Shown piece by piece: positions 1 through 12,800 of a DNA stretch of 64,000 nt. Source of the DNA: Chinchilla lanigera (Eukaryota; Chordata; Mammalia; Rodentia; Chinchillidae). Both the position numbers and the translations under genes were made by a program. The notes beneath the pieces are model-generated. The model did no database searches. It was not told the origin of the DNA and was given only the letters and a program-made list of their open reading frames with translations. The stretch spans positions 13,026,957 to 13,090,956 of the forward strand of contig NW_004955466.1 of NCBI RefSeq assembly GCF_000276665.1, in the 5' to 3' direction. The first letter of the stretch is position 1. Every line of letters starts with the position of its first letter.

Positions 1-41
1 CCCTCTCTCCCTCTCTCCCTCTCTCCCTCTCTCCCTCTCTA
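1..41 (+). repeat. (CCCTCTCT)n pyrimidine microsatellite
   Basis: Five near-perfect 8-nt units of ccctctct at the very start of the window. The array probably continues to the left. Confidence 0.9.
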
Positions 42-244
42 TTTTTTAAAGAGAAGAGCAAGGAAGGCTTGTTTCTGACCCTTGCTTGTGGGATCATTTG
101 AGACTCATCAGCCACTTTATGTAGTCTGACTCCCTGCAGTTCCTGCCTGGAAACTGTGTTGTTCCTGCTCTACCTTCCCTCCAGAGGTGTGTTTCTCCTC
201 CTTTGCTCTTTCCAATCCTAGAAGGGCCAATACATCCACTGTCT

Positions 245-600
245 TTTCTTTTAACCCTGTCTCTTTTTAAAAATTACAAGTTAACAGAAATTGTACCTGA
301 CTATATACCCATTACTAAAAGAGTAACATGAAAGGAATGTTCTATTTCTTGCCTCTTCCCAACCTCATTTCCCTTAGAGAGTTAGGAAATTGCTGTGTAC
401 CTTTCCAGACCTTTTGCTGTGCATTTACTTGTAAAGGGTTGGGTTTTTTTTTTTTTTTTTTTTTTAATTCTGTGAGATTGTTTTTTAAAGACTCCCTGGC
501 ATCATACTATGGACATCATTCTTCAACTTGCTTTTTCACTTGACAGTACTGCTTGGGGATTTTTTCCAAGACAGTACATAGAGTTCAGCTTTAAAAAGTC
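245..600 (-). mobile_element. Old L1-like (LINE-1 M class) fragment, antisense
   Basis: The pattern of 'cttgctttttcacttgacagtactgcttggggatttt' type phrases matches antisense L1 3' sequence of old mammalian L1M families by eye. A poly-T run lies at 441-465. The likely continuation is at 1285-1560, across the LTR-like element. The subfamily cannot be set without alignment. Confidence 0.45.
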
Positions 601-672
601 TACAGTCATTAAACACATACTTTTGTAGTGAAAATTCAGAAGGGTATAAGTGAAAATGCCTACGCCTCCAGT

Positions 673-1274
673 TGTCTGCTTTTGTAGGGACAGGGGACCC
701 CATAAGGAGGGAAAAGGTAGGGCAAAGGCTTCACTGAACTTTATTAGAAATTAATAGACAACATTGAGCTCTGCAGCCTGACTTCAGCAATTAGAAGCAC
801 AGAGACAGCTAGACTCCAGCAATTAGGAAGACAAAGACAAAGAAACTAGCTCTGGGAAGGTCCCAATAGCATGATTAACATGAGAATCACAAACTTCCCC
901 TTAATTTTTAAGTTTAAGTAACCTGTCCTTAAGGTCTCCACCCATAATCTTACCCTCCTTACCCTCCACAAAAGGACTGGGAGAGGTCCTAAGGTCCAAA
1001 AAAAATCCTAGGTTAAGGTGAAAGACAAGCCAGGGAGCCAATCAGATTTCGGGAGCCTACAGCGGAAGAAGAAACCTTATAAGAAGACCTGGTGGCCAGG
1101 TCCCAGAAGCAGTTTGCTTTTGAATTCTCCCTACTTGGTCTGAGTAGCTGCCTGTCATCTGCCTCTCCCTCCGTTCCCATCTTCAAATAAATCGTCTTCT
1201 TTCACTTTAAATGTGGCCTCATTCTTTACTGACATTGAGTTTAGGAACGCCAGGACCTGATTTTTCCAGCAAAG
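673..1274 (+). mobile_element. Solo LTR-like element (ERV1/gammaretroviral type), plus strand
   Basis: About 600 bp with LTR order: TG start, a U3-like part, a CCAAT box at 1038-1042, a TATA-like cttataag at 1076-1083, an AATAAA signal at 1186-1191, and a U5-like tail with a CCAG.A end. The direct repeat CAGT at 669-672 and 1275-1278 could be a 4-bp target-site duplication. If so, the right end is not the usual CA, so the exact ends are uncertain. No retroviral coding sequence or second LTR is seen. It splits older L1-like sequence, consistent with later insertion, and lies in the same direction as DAAM1. Confidence 0.6.
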
Positions 1275-1284
1275 CAGTGGTTTA

Positions 1285-1560
1285 CAGGCCATGTTACATT
1301 TTTATTTTTGTGGTTCTTGCTGTTAACACTTTTTTGTATATATTCATAAATATATAATACATTCTTTAAAACTTGTACTGTATATATTATATACTACAGG
1401 AGTACATATTTTAAAGTTTCTGTATTTAGGGCATCTCAAACATTTTTCTTTATCTACATACAAACGCCTCATTCTTTTAATGAATGCGTAATATTCTATT
1501 GTGTGATCATGTTGAACTCATTTCATCTTTTTTGTTTGAAAATCGCAGAACCCTTCTAAC
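1285..1560 (-). mobile_element. Old L1-like fragment, antisense, AT-rich
   Basis: The stretch 'attcttttaatgaatgcgta' followed by atattctattgtgtgatc resembles antisense L1M sequence (compare the common 'ggctgcatagtattccattg' phrase). It is probably the other half of the fragment before the LTR. Confidence 0.4.
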
Positions 1561-2128
1561 AAGTCTCCTGTTTTGACATGAACTTGAGTTATTCAGTACA
1601 GCAGTCGTCACCGAGGGCGCTGAGGTAGCCTCCCCTGCCCATAAACACACAGGTGCACACACCGAGTTAGCAAGGTCTAACAGGAAGACACCTGGTAAGG
1701 AACTCAGAATGTGGCCCCTCCTGGGATGGCTAGATAAACCTTAGTTAGCATCCACACAGTATAATTAATTCCACTTAGGGAAGGTGAAAGAGATCTCCTA
1801 GGGGCAAAGAGACAAAAGTCATTTTTGCTGGGAGAGAAACAAGAGCAAAGCAGATAGGTGAGTGAAGAAATTCGTGTGCAAGAAGGAGCCGGTGGCTCGA
1901 TGTGACTAAGGTGCATGTCCGGGAGTGGAGCTGTCCAAGTCACATAGTTGGCTCAGCGAGTGGATCAAAGGCACTGCCCAGCTGGACTCCAGCCCCTTCT
2001 AGAGTGTCCTCTATTTCCTGTAGTGTCCACACCTTATCACCAGCACGATCTGGTGGTAATGACTCTGACTTCTTAAATAGTTCTTTTGTCTGTTGAATGC
2101 TTAACCATGCCATGTCCTCTTTTCGCAG

Positions 2129-2346
2129 AGCTTAGTCACATCAGGAAACAACAGAATTCAGCCATGGCACCAAGGAAGAGAGGTGGACGGGGGATTTCAT
2201 TTATCTTTTGCTGTTTCCGGAATAATGACCACCCAGAAATCACGTATCGGCTGCGAAATGATAGCAGTTTTGCGCTTCAGACTATGGAGCCAGCGCTGCC
2301 CATGCCCCCTGTGGAGGAGCTAGACGTCATGTTCAGTGAGCTTGTG
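2129..2346 (+). CDS. DAAM1: DAAM1 exon 2: 35 nt of 5' UTR and residues 1-61
   Basis: The acceptor is a pyrimidine stretch ending ttttcgcag at 2128 and the donor is GTGAGT at 2347. The start codon at 2164 has a G at -3 and a G at +4, and no ATG occurs in the 35 nt of exon before it, so the start is clear. The encoded N-terminus begins [10 protein letters not shown], a basic patch, followed by a hydrophobic ISFIFCCF stretch with paired cysteines (residues 17-18 region). It ends in MFSELV, entering the GTPase-binding domain. Because the exon opens at an acceptor, at least one noncoding exon and the promoter lie upstream of the window. The call of exon 2 assumes one such exon. Residue 35 is Ser where I recall Asn in human. 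Confidence 0.96.
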
Positions 2347-3846
2347 GTGAGTTGCAGACATCTGTACTGCGCTGGCAGGAGCCAGGGAGAGAGAAGAGAG
2401 GGTGGGCAGGGGTTGGCGGGCTGGGCTGTCAGTGAGTGGAGCACTTTTGACCTTCAGGTAGTGCTGTTTCCTAATTTGTCCTAATCTCACCCTGAATCTG
2501 TGTGTGTGTGCATACATAATTCCTTCATCTACTTTATACCTTCTGGGATTCTCCAGTGATCCTCTGTCCCCTTCCCAGTGTATATTAACTTCTTTTTAAA
2601 AATTAGTTATACTTGCCAATTTATTGTTGATCCTTTGGTGAAAGACATTAATACTTAAGTGCAGTATCATTATTTAGTCTAATGATAGGTTTGGAATAAT
2701 AACTGTTGTGGGAAACTTTTTATAGATCCTATCATATTTTTGAACACATACCCTCAAATCAGATGATGTGTCTCATGTGGGACCTGTTCATCAAGAGATC
2801 TAGGTGCACTCACCACCTTCACTTTCCAGGCATTGCCCAAGTGGTATTTCTTTCCATTCTATTTTAGAGGACATTGTGGCATAGTTTAAAGGGACTGAAA
2901 GATCTTGGTTCAAATTACTGCTCTTTATCTGCTTAAGTATAGAGCCTGTTTTCTGGAAAGTAGAGAAAAACATACCTCTTCCTAGGTTTGACCTAATCTT
3001 TAAATGAGAACAGTCCACAGTGGGAGTGACCCAGTGCCTGGCACATAAATGTGCTCAGTACATGTTACAGGAGTTTTGGGGTTTTTTTGTTTGTTTGTTC
3101 GTTTTGTGTGTGTGTGTGTGTGTGTGTGTGTCTTTGCAAGACAGGGTTTCACTATGCAGCATAGGCTGGCCTGGAACTCACTTTGTAGCCCAGATTCACA
3201 GTAATGGCCTCAACTTCACAGTAATCCTCCTGCCTCAGCCTCCTAAGTACTGGGATTACAGGTGTGCGTCATCATGCCTGGCCATTGCATGAGTTCTGAG
3301 TCCTCTCTTGATGCTGCTGACATTTTATAATGGATTGGCTTCTAATCAAACCAGACTATTCAACAGGTACTGGAGAGTACTGTCATTTTTTTAATTCTTA
3401 AGTTAAGAAAGTAGGCTGTGGTGCTGCCCTTCTGGAATGTTTTGGAGGTGACTGTGTCATGGAAGCTCTATAGACCAAAGTTCTCTTACAAATCAAAAAG
3501 ATGAGTCAGTCTGATAGAGCCTGTGAAGCTGATGTTTGCCTTCTGGTCTCATCAGTGAAGTAACAGGCTCATTTTCAAACCAAAATTGGCTGGAAAAAAA
3601 AGTGACTTGCGACAACATGTCTGTACTTTGCAATAGTCCTTAAATATTCAATATTTTCTGTATTTAAGGAATCTATCCCCTTTCTCTTGCTGCTTCATGC
3701 AGAACTCTATTTTATGTTTTGATGAAATGACTCAAGATGGAAAGCTAAAACTTGGCCCACAGATGTGATAGTTTCAGTAGCAGAATGGGATCAGTAATGA
3801 GGGAGGTGTTACGCCACCGGAGTAAGCCCAGAACACCTCTGCATAG

Positions 3847-3893
<47 letters not shown>

Positions 3894-6800
3894 GAGGTGT
3901 TGGATGGGGTGCTGAGGTATGTGGTCAGGGAGGACTTTCTAGAGGAAGCGACCCATCAGCAGGAATTGATGGCCAGAGAGGTGCAGGGATCAGAGTTAGT
4001 GGCTGTGCCATTTTAAGCTGGCTCGTGCAAAATCTCAGTACTCACAACAGTACAGACTCATCTCTTGCTAGTGTTGCAGCTCCACTGTGGGTCAGCTTTG
4101 GCTCATTCCTCACCATCTTCCGCCCAAGAGAAAAGACAAATGGCAACCCACTAGCCAGCTTTAACCTCAGGCTTGTGAGTAACACATGCCCCTGTGTCTC
4201 TCTCATTGTCAGTGCAGATCACAGAGCTATCTTGAGATCATGGGGTTAGGAGGTGTCTGTCTTCTGTAGGGACTGGCACCACAAGTCCCTTGGCCTCGCC
4301 TGAGGTCACTGAGGTGGGTGGAGGACACACTCCTCTCCCAGGGAGGGGTAGTGAATCATCTACCACAGTAGCTGTCAAGAAGGGCAATAAAGACGCATTT
4401 ACAGGCTTGGTTTTATTTTCCACTTAAAGTACAGTACTTTAAAACCGAAAGGCAACCTAAGGAGATAGGTATCGCTGATAGCTAAAGACCTTGATGGCAG
4501 AGGACCCACTGGGCAGGGTTTGTGCCTGCCAAATGCCCTGTGCCCATTCTGTATGAAAATTCCCTACAACTGTTAGTTCTTTTAAAAAAATGACAAACCA
4601 GATCTTTAAGCCAAAACCATTGGAAAACAAATTATCTTGAGGTTTGTGTCTGTCCTGGTGAGTGATGATGGATTTTTGTCTGCTCCTGACTTCACAGACC
4701 TAGACCACAAATCCTTCTAGCTTCCAGAGGCAAGAGAGGTGGGCTTCAAGCTGCTGTAAGCTTCTGCTCCGGGTTTTCCTGAGCGCTTGCAGAAGAGCTT
4801 CTGCTTCTGCCCACGTACAGGAGAGGGAGCAGTGGTAGAGAGTGTCTGGGCTCTGCATCAGACATCACTGCCAGCCGCAAGGCCTTCAGCCCAAGGAAAT
4901 TTCCTTCAAGGTGGGTTCTATTTGAGTGGAGATAATACCATCTTCTGAGAGAGGTTGTGTGAATACTAAAAAGGATAAGTTCTTTAAATAGACTGGCAGA
5001 CCTAGTAGGTACATTACATCCTGCACCCATGTGCAGCAGGAAGGATGGGAGAAAATTCGGGGTCTTTTCTGGGCACAACTTTAAGCAGATATCCCAGGTT
5101 TTTTCTTTTCTTGGAAGCTGATATGCTTGCTGTGAGCGAGCCGCTGTGAGTCCTGGCTTACTTGCAGGCCTTTTTGCATCTGTTGGACAGCATCTCGTGA
5201 GAGCTGGTTATTGTAAGCAAGTTTCCTGGGCCTCCTCTGATGTGCTACTTCTTTGATATTTTTAAAATGTGATATCAAATGAATTTGTTTGAAAATGGCT
5301 TGCTGCAACCTTATCTTCTCATAAATAAAGCAAGCCTGGATAGGACCTGGATAGCCAGGTGAATCTTTAAAGAAAGTGACCACCAAAGTATGCCTTGTCC
5401 TGTAGCAGACTTCTTGAGGCGGGCAGGGGAAGTGGAATTACCCCAGTTTTAGGCCGTAGTGCTTTCTGGAGAACCTAGTCTCACATCTTGTGTATCTGTT
5501 AAACCAGTAGCTTTATTGAGACATGATTCATGTCCCATATAATTCACCAATTTAAAGTGTGCAGCTCAGGAGTTTTAGTGTATATTCATAGAATTGTGTG
5601 ACCATCATCAAGATCAGTTTTAGGACATTTTCATCACCCTAAAAAACAGTCCTCATATCCATAAAGCGTCATTCCCTGGCAACTACTTAATCACCTTTCT
5701 GTTCTCGTAGAATTTACAGTTTATGTAAATGGAATCATACAATGTATGGTCTTTCATAATTGACTTTACAAGCCTATTTTTCTTAATGCTAATGTTATTA
5801 GCTGGTTATATAACTGGTTGACATTATAACCCATAGTAAGTGCTCAGCTCTGGAAACTGTTCTGCCCAGATAGCTTTCTAATGGTGAATAAAGGTGAAAG
5901 CCACCACCATGTTTCAGGTCAAACCAAACCAAACCCAACGTCAACCTGAAAAGCATCCTGTTTTTGAAGTTGATCCATTGGAGCACATACTAGTGTTTTG
6001 TTTCCTTTTTTAATTGCCAAATAACATTCCACTGTATGGCTGTAACACATTCTAAAAAGCCATTCGTCACTGATAGACATTTAAGATTTGCCAATTTTAG
6101 CTATTATGAATAGTGCTGCTGTCAATATTGATGTACAAGTTTTTGCTGAGAAGCAGGCTTTCACTTCCTATGGGTGTATACTGAGGAGTGGAATTGCTGT
6201 ATCCTAAGGGAATAAAGTGTTCAACTTTTAAGGAACGATCAAATTGTTCCAAAGCGACTGTACCATCTTATGTCTCCACCAGCAACATATGTGGGCTTCA
6301 GTTTTTCCACACTTTTGCCAACACTAAGTCTTACTCATTTCTACCTAATTGATTAACCAGCTGCTTTTTAGAGCTGTTTTGTAGTTCCTACAGGACTATA
6401 ACTTGAGGGTTATTTTTTTTGTCTGAATTGTCAGAAAGAATTTCCTGCTAACAAATTGTAAATTATTTGAGCTATTTACAAATCAAACTTTATCTGTTTA
6501 GTCTCTACTAACCATGTGGGTTCTGCCTTTTGAGCATTCAGATACTCATTCCTGTATGCTCTGCCCCTGCCTCAGTCAAAAGGAAGAACATGAGCACTTT
6601 GAGACTTAGCACTGGTTCCTTAAGATGAGATTCACATGCTGGGTGTGGTGGCACACACACGCCTACTATCCCAGCAGTTGGAAGGCTTGAGGCAGAAAGA
6701 TCCTGTGAGCATGGTCTACATAGTGAGTTGAAGGCCAGCCTGAACTGCGTAGTGAGACCCTGTCTCTTAAAAAAAAAAAAGTTCAGCTGTATTGTTTTCC

Positions 6801-9800
6801 TTCAAAGAATCTAAGCACTTAAAGGTGTTAATTAGGTTTTCTCTACTTGAGAGTTCTAGACAGGACAGTGCTGTTCATTGCCCTTGCTCTGTCTCAGCAG
6901 TAGCAGTAGCATTTCTCCTTTGGGAGGGACAGAGCATGGCCAGTTACTACTGATTGATGATTCTGGGTGTGGGTTAAGTGCCAGTCTGTACTAGTCCTGA
7001 GTAAACACAACAGGACCCTTGATGATGTTGTGGAGCTGAAGGTCTACCAGGGAAGGCTGGCTCCTTGGTGTGCGCTCGGATCAAGTGTGACCAAGTGCTG
7101 TGAGAAGGGCCGCTCATGCAGTGTATTTTGTTAGGGAAGATGCTTTAATCCCTGCTTTGCACAAAGAGAAATTTTTACTGGAATAACACTCCTGGCCTCT
7201 TTCCACTCCGTCCTTCTTGTTGAAGTATGCACTGCTCAGTGCCTCGCCCTTTCTTTGTTTCATTATTCTCCTCATTCCAGAACACATGCAGTTCTCCTCA
7301 TTCCAGTTCTCCTCATTCCAGAACACATGCAGTCTGTGACCCTGTGTGCCATGTGTGTCCCAGGCATGAGCCCTGTGGGGAGTTGTACCGTTGTGCGGGT
7401 GGCCTCCTATGAGTGGTGGGTCAGTGTCTCATTTAGCTTGGAGGTCTCCAAGGCCCTCTGTGGAAGGAAGCATGGTTCCCCGGTGCTGTTTTCATGAGTA
7501 CAAGGAGGGTATTGAACTCCATCTGCTCAATTCTTTAGCTTAGTTCTCAGTTAATTCCAGACTTGCTGGGCACAGAGGATGCTGTTCATGGCACCCACTC
7601 CTGCAGTTACCTAAGCTAGTGTGAAGGGTCCTAGAAGGTTTCCAGAGGAAGTGACATTTAATGTGAGATAGGGAAAATAGGAACTATCCCAGCAAAGAGG
7701 AGTTGAAAGAGCGTTACAGTGAGAACTGCATGTATGGATGCTGGGATGTGTAGAGAGCATGGAAGGCAGGCTTCAGGAAATGAAAGTTGTTTGGCTGGAG
7801 CATGAAAATAGGATGTGGGCAGGACTGGGGACTCCGGGAGGAGACCTGGAAAGGGTGCGTCAGAATGGTTGGCTTGTTGATTTAGTACATTTATATCTCC
7901 TGTTTGTCTTCGACCTGGTTACATTTACAGAAATAGCCATTGCTCTGTGCAGGTCTGTGAGGTGTTGGTAAGTGTAGTCCCACCTATAGTGTGGTTCCTG
8001 GATAGATTCTGAACATGATTTCCTTTAAGTTCAGTGGTTGAGATGAGATCCCTTTTTGTGGCAAGTCTCCTTTGGATATTTTTAAATTTGACATAGAAAA
8101 GAGAGAGACAGAATTACCCAGAGCTCCTTTCTTTCTTCTCTGGAGTTTCCTACCAGCTATCCCTCAGCAACAGTGGTATAGGAATTCGTATCTCCTTACA
8201 GTTTCTCTCCTCTTCAGCTGTTTTACCCTGTGAAATAGGCAAAATGTCCCACTGCTTTTTCCTGGTAAAATTTTAGAGGAGAAATACAGATTGAAAACAA
8301 AGTCTGGTTATTTTTTTTGAAGTATGTTACAGTAAATTTCTTATAGCACACTTATTGTATATGCTTCATGGACTTTTTAGGGGAAACTTTCATTTATAAT
8401 ATAGCACTGTGAATTTATATCTAGTTGGAAATAATATATAATATGAACCATATATGTCTAGTCCTGAAGTGTTATCAATTCCATTTTTCAACTTTTTTCT
8501 GCTTAATCTGTTTTCGTTCAGATCTAATTCTTAGTCTTCTATTTATTTGACAAATGATTCTGTTTTGAAAAACATAATGTTATACCTTTTAAAAATATAA
8601 AGTATTTTAAAGAAATGTATTGAGATCTACTACTATTCACAAAACCATCATTTATACAATTAAAGATGATCAAAGAAAGTCAAAACTTCATGGGAAGTGT
8701 AATAATAGTGGATATTGTAAGGTAGGATTTATATCCTAAAAATATAATCATAGATAGATATAATTAGTATAAGCCAATTTCACTGAGTACTGAGAACATT
8801 CTCAGCATTAGTAACCAGCATGTAAATTTGATTTTGTTTGTTTTTTTGTTTTTCTCCGGTACCGGGAACCGAACTCACGACCTTGCACTTGCCAGGCAGG
8901 TGCTTTGCCACTGAGCTAAATCCCCAGCCCCAGCATGTAAATTTGAGAAATGAAGGTAGTGGGAAGGAGAGAGTTTAGTTGACACATCAGATTTAGAAGA
9001 GTTACAGTCACTGTGCCAGACAGTCTTACTTGGGAATCTACATTAATGATCACTTTGTTTCACAATACATTGTGAAGTCGTTTTGGTGTGAAAGGAATTA
9101 GAGGAGTTCAAGTCAGTCTTAAAAATTCACCAGTGTACAAATTTTGTTCCTCTGCCAGTCATGAGAATTTAGTACCTGTTTTCTCAAGCTCTCCACATCA
9201 TTTCTCTTGTTACTGGGACCATTTTAAGCTCTCCTTAATAACAAAATTCTTCCATCATCACCAGAATCAAAAACATTTCATCATGTTTTATCTCTTAATT
9301 TTTAAAACTTGCCTGTTACACTAACACCATAACTAAAAATAGAAAGTCTCTTACAGGAGCTATTCAGTTCCTTGTCTCAAAGGAAAAAAAAATTAGGAGG
9401 TAAGAACAATTAATTTTAAACTATTAGAAGAAAAACTGGATGTAAGGAGCTATCGTTTTACCCAATTATTTTTTAATTAGAATATGAAACATTGCTTGGT
9501 AGTTATGTTGAAGAAACCAGAGTGTATAAAGACTTCAAAGATAATGTCTAGAATAGTTTTAGAGTACTTGTCTGGAAGCCAAAATCAGAATCTGATGAAG
9601 GAAAAAATTGTTGTTTCCATGAGGTTTGTTTTTATTTGACAAACCTATAAAGGTTGAAAGAGAAAATTATGTTCAGCTAAAGGACACAATAAATTGACAA
9701 AGGAAAAATTGAGTCCATCTTCCCTTGACACTATGACCTTTTGTATAAATTAACTTGAATTCATTAAAAAATACTTAGGAACTGTATGAAAATATGCAGT

Positions 9801-12800
9801 ACATTACAAATGAAAGTGGAACTGTAGATACAGGCTTAAATGTGCACAGTGCTAAAATTCCCATGTACAAAGAGTGAACTGCTGCCAATATACAGTGAGT
9901 TTAAAGGCAACAAGGACAAAAAGATCTCAAATCCAGAATATGATAAACAAATCATTTTGGGCTTGAAAACAGCTGATGGTTTGTGACGCAGGGCAGTATT
10001 GGTATAAGAGGTTTTGCTTGCCTCTTTTGAATAAAATATTGCACTGCTTCTAAGAATCTAAATAGGGTTGAGAGCAGATTTTCACCCTAGTGGGCATTAC
10101 ACGTTTCTTTGTACTGGTTGAAGTCCTGTCTGCTTAAAGGCAGTAACGTGGTCAGGATCATTTTGTGAGTTTATTTCAGGTGTTCTGATTCACTGAACAG
10201 ATCCATAAAACTCGAAGGCAAAGATTATTCCTTCTAGTCTTAGATTTGTATTTTATCTCACCGCAATCATTTCGAGTCTTTTTCTATAGGCTATTAAATT
10301 TGGATTTTGACTTCATGTTAGATACCTTGCTAGCAGTTATCATTTATTTCTAGACACTTCTCAGTATTATATTAAAGAGATTTGAAATGGAGAGGGGCAG
10401 GAAAACTTTGTTATTAAATTGGAACACCAGGGACCGGGGATATAGCTCAGCGGCACAAGCGCCTGCCTGGCAAGCACAAGGTCCTGAGTTTGATTCCTGG
10501 TACCATAAATAAACAAACAAACAAACCAAATAAATAAATAAATAAACCAAATAAATAAATAGGAACACCAAAAAGTCATCTCTGAATTTAAACGCTACCG
10601 AGAAAATGGCTATGAATCCCTTTAATCATGGTGATTTCTATTAACAGGAATCCTAAAGAGACCGTGAGTGGCGTATACTTGGCTTTGGCTGCAATTTAAA
10701 CTCTGATCATGTAACTTAGCCTTTAGGCTCCTGTGTGCACAAAGTCACCATAGGGCACTCACTCTCACTTTCCCATTCTCTCCGTGTCCCAGTGTAAGCT
10801 TATAGAGGTGTTAAAGGCCATGGAATAATTTGATCTCTGTAAGTTGTGTGACTTAGGTATGCTTTCAAGAGTAATTTTGAAAATATGTTTTAGTAGTACC
10901 TAGAAGGATCAGATAGTTTGTACAAAGAGGTGTACAAAAGAATGTATCTTGATGCTCTGAGAATCCTCTAAACACCACTCTTTGCTCTCAGAAAACAGAT
11001 GTGGTCTAGGCCTTCGGAAGTGAGCACCCAAGGCATGGGTGGTATGTTTGGTTCTAACTGTTCTTACCTGCTGTGTTTGGAATCCTTCCCACCACAAGCT
11101 TCAATTTCCAGAATTCCTTGGGAATTTTATACTGTTCCTTGATGCCACTCAGGACAAGCTACCTCATTTAGTTAGGATTTTCTTCCTCATGGATGAGTAG
11201 ATGGAATTTTTTGTTAAAAACCAGATTCCTCAAAAAGTTGCAGTTTTTTTCTTATCCAGTTTTAAATGGATTTGGAAACAACCTAAAGCTGCTAGCTGTT
11301 TATTTCATTACGCACAGCAGTATTTAAGAACTAAATTTAACCAGGGGCTGGGGATTTAGCTCAGCGGCAAAAGCTCCTGCCTGACAAGAGCAAGGTCGTG
11401 AGTTCGGTTCCCAGTACCGGAGAAAAACCAAAAAAAAAAAAAAAAAAAAAAAAGAACTAAATTTAACCAAATACAGAGTTAGAAAGTTTAGAATATACAG
11501 TGGGTTGTGTTCAGGAAAGTTGGGCATTTATTGGAGTAGAAGAAGTTGGAAAGCCATTTGCCATCTTTTCAACAAGGTGTTTGAATTTATTCTCTTGTGA
11601 AATTTATTATGTCAAATGCATTATGAACTTGAATACCTTTGCACCTGCAAAGAACAGATATCACTCAGTATTATATTGAGTTTTCAGGTTCTTTAGAGCC
11701 TAGACTAGTGCCTGGCCCAGTATAGGTGCTCAGTAAATGCTCATGGCTGGCTGCTGGCTGGCAAGATAACTATTGGAACACAACACATGAGATGCTCAGT
11801 AAGTATTTGAGTGAATGCATGAACAGTGTATGAACTGATGGCTTCTTTAGCAGCTGGGCTTATATTCTGAGTAATTCTTGAGGTAGTGGTGATATATTTG
11901 GGTTTATCCCTGCACCCCACCCACCTGCTGTCACTCTCTTTACTCACCAGTGTTCGTCATTATGGGAACATCAGTGGCCTGCAGGAAGAAGAGCAGATTA
12001 AAAGTGTGATGGTGATCAGGAATTATTTTCTACTCTTAAAAGTCTCTCTACATCTATGACAGGGTAAAATAACTAAATGTATAGCTACATTGTGAGAAGA
12101 GACTCATTGTGCTAGATTGTCTTTTGACCCAGTTAAAGCTTAAATGTGTCAGATGGGCTGCCACACAAGTCTGTTGAGGGTGTGGGAGGGTTTGGGGCTG
12201 GCACAAGTAGTGCTGGTGTCATGGAGAAGGGCCCTTGTAGAACTGGTCTCCACAGCTTCCTGTCGTCCTCTGGGTGCCTGATTCATCTGTCCCTTTATGA
12301 CCAGTTCTGTGGCCAGGGGACAAAGTCCCACCGTTCATTTAGGAAAACTCTGCTTGGAAATCCTTTCTAGTTAGTGTTGTCAACTGATGTTGCAGTGGGT
12401 TATAGATTTAAAAACTGGAAATTTGAACAAATGAGTAGCTATTAGGAGAAGATTCAGATGTTTAGAACAGAGTTGTTTATTTTGGATAGCTGAAGCACTG
12501 CTGGTGATTCAGATTAATTAAAAGTTAAAATCACTCTAATGAGTTTCTAATTGAGTATCAGAAGCTGAGTAAGAAATCTAGGTTTAGCTTAGACTTTGTC
12601 TAGCAAGTGGAGTGCAGTTTGTATTGCCTACTGTTACGGGAAGGAAGAAAAGCATACGACACTAAGCCATTGGTAGTAAGAAGCTAAAAATTGTCTCGAC
12701 TAGTGAGCCTTTGCTTGTGGGATTTCTTGCTCTTTATTTTCCATATTGAACGAAAACCTGTCTGTCAGACACAGAGACTGTTCTGTGTAGGTGGTGGTGA

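Larger units (their letters stand above)
1..2128 (+). other. DAAM1: 3' part of DAAM1 intron 1 (inferred)
   Basis: This is inferred to be intronic because exon 2 starts at an acceptor. It opens with a CCCTCTCT repeat, then old L1-like sequence interrupted by an LTR-like element. About 850 nt of unique sequence follow, up to the exon. Strong donor-like sites occur at 1695 (CTG|GTAAGG) and 1857 (ATAG|GTGAGT). I see no CpG island or obvious promoter for the main transcript. Confidence 0.7.

Noticed and set aside
7266..7332. Possible CRISPR-like repeats
   Set aside because: Three copies only, with no regular spacers, in a vertebrate intron. It is a simple tandem duplication.
10367..10579. Hydrophobic minus-strand ORFs rich in FIYLF repeats
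   Set aside because: They are translations of the ID SINE tail of AAAT and AAAC repeats, not a membrane protein.
11344..11410. Possible tRNA-Ala gene
   Set aside because: The tRNA-like sequence belongs to an ID SINE with a poly-A tail and target-site duplications. No full cloverleaf with terminator is present.
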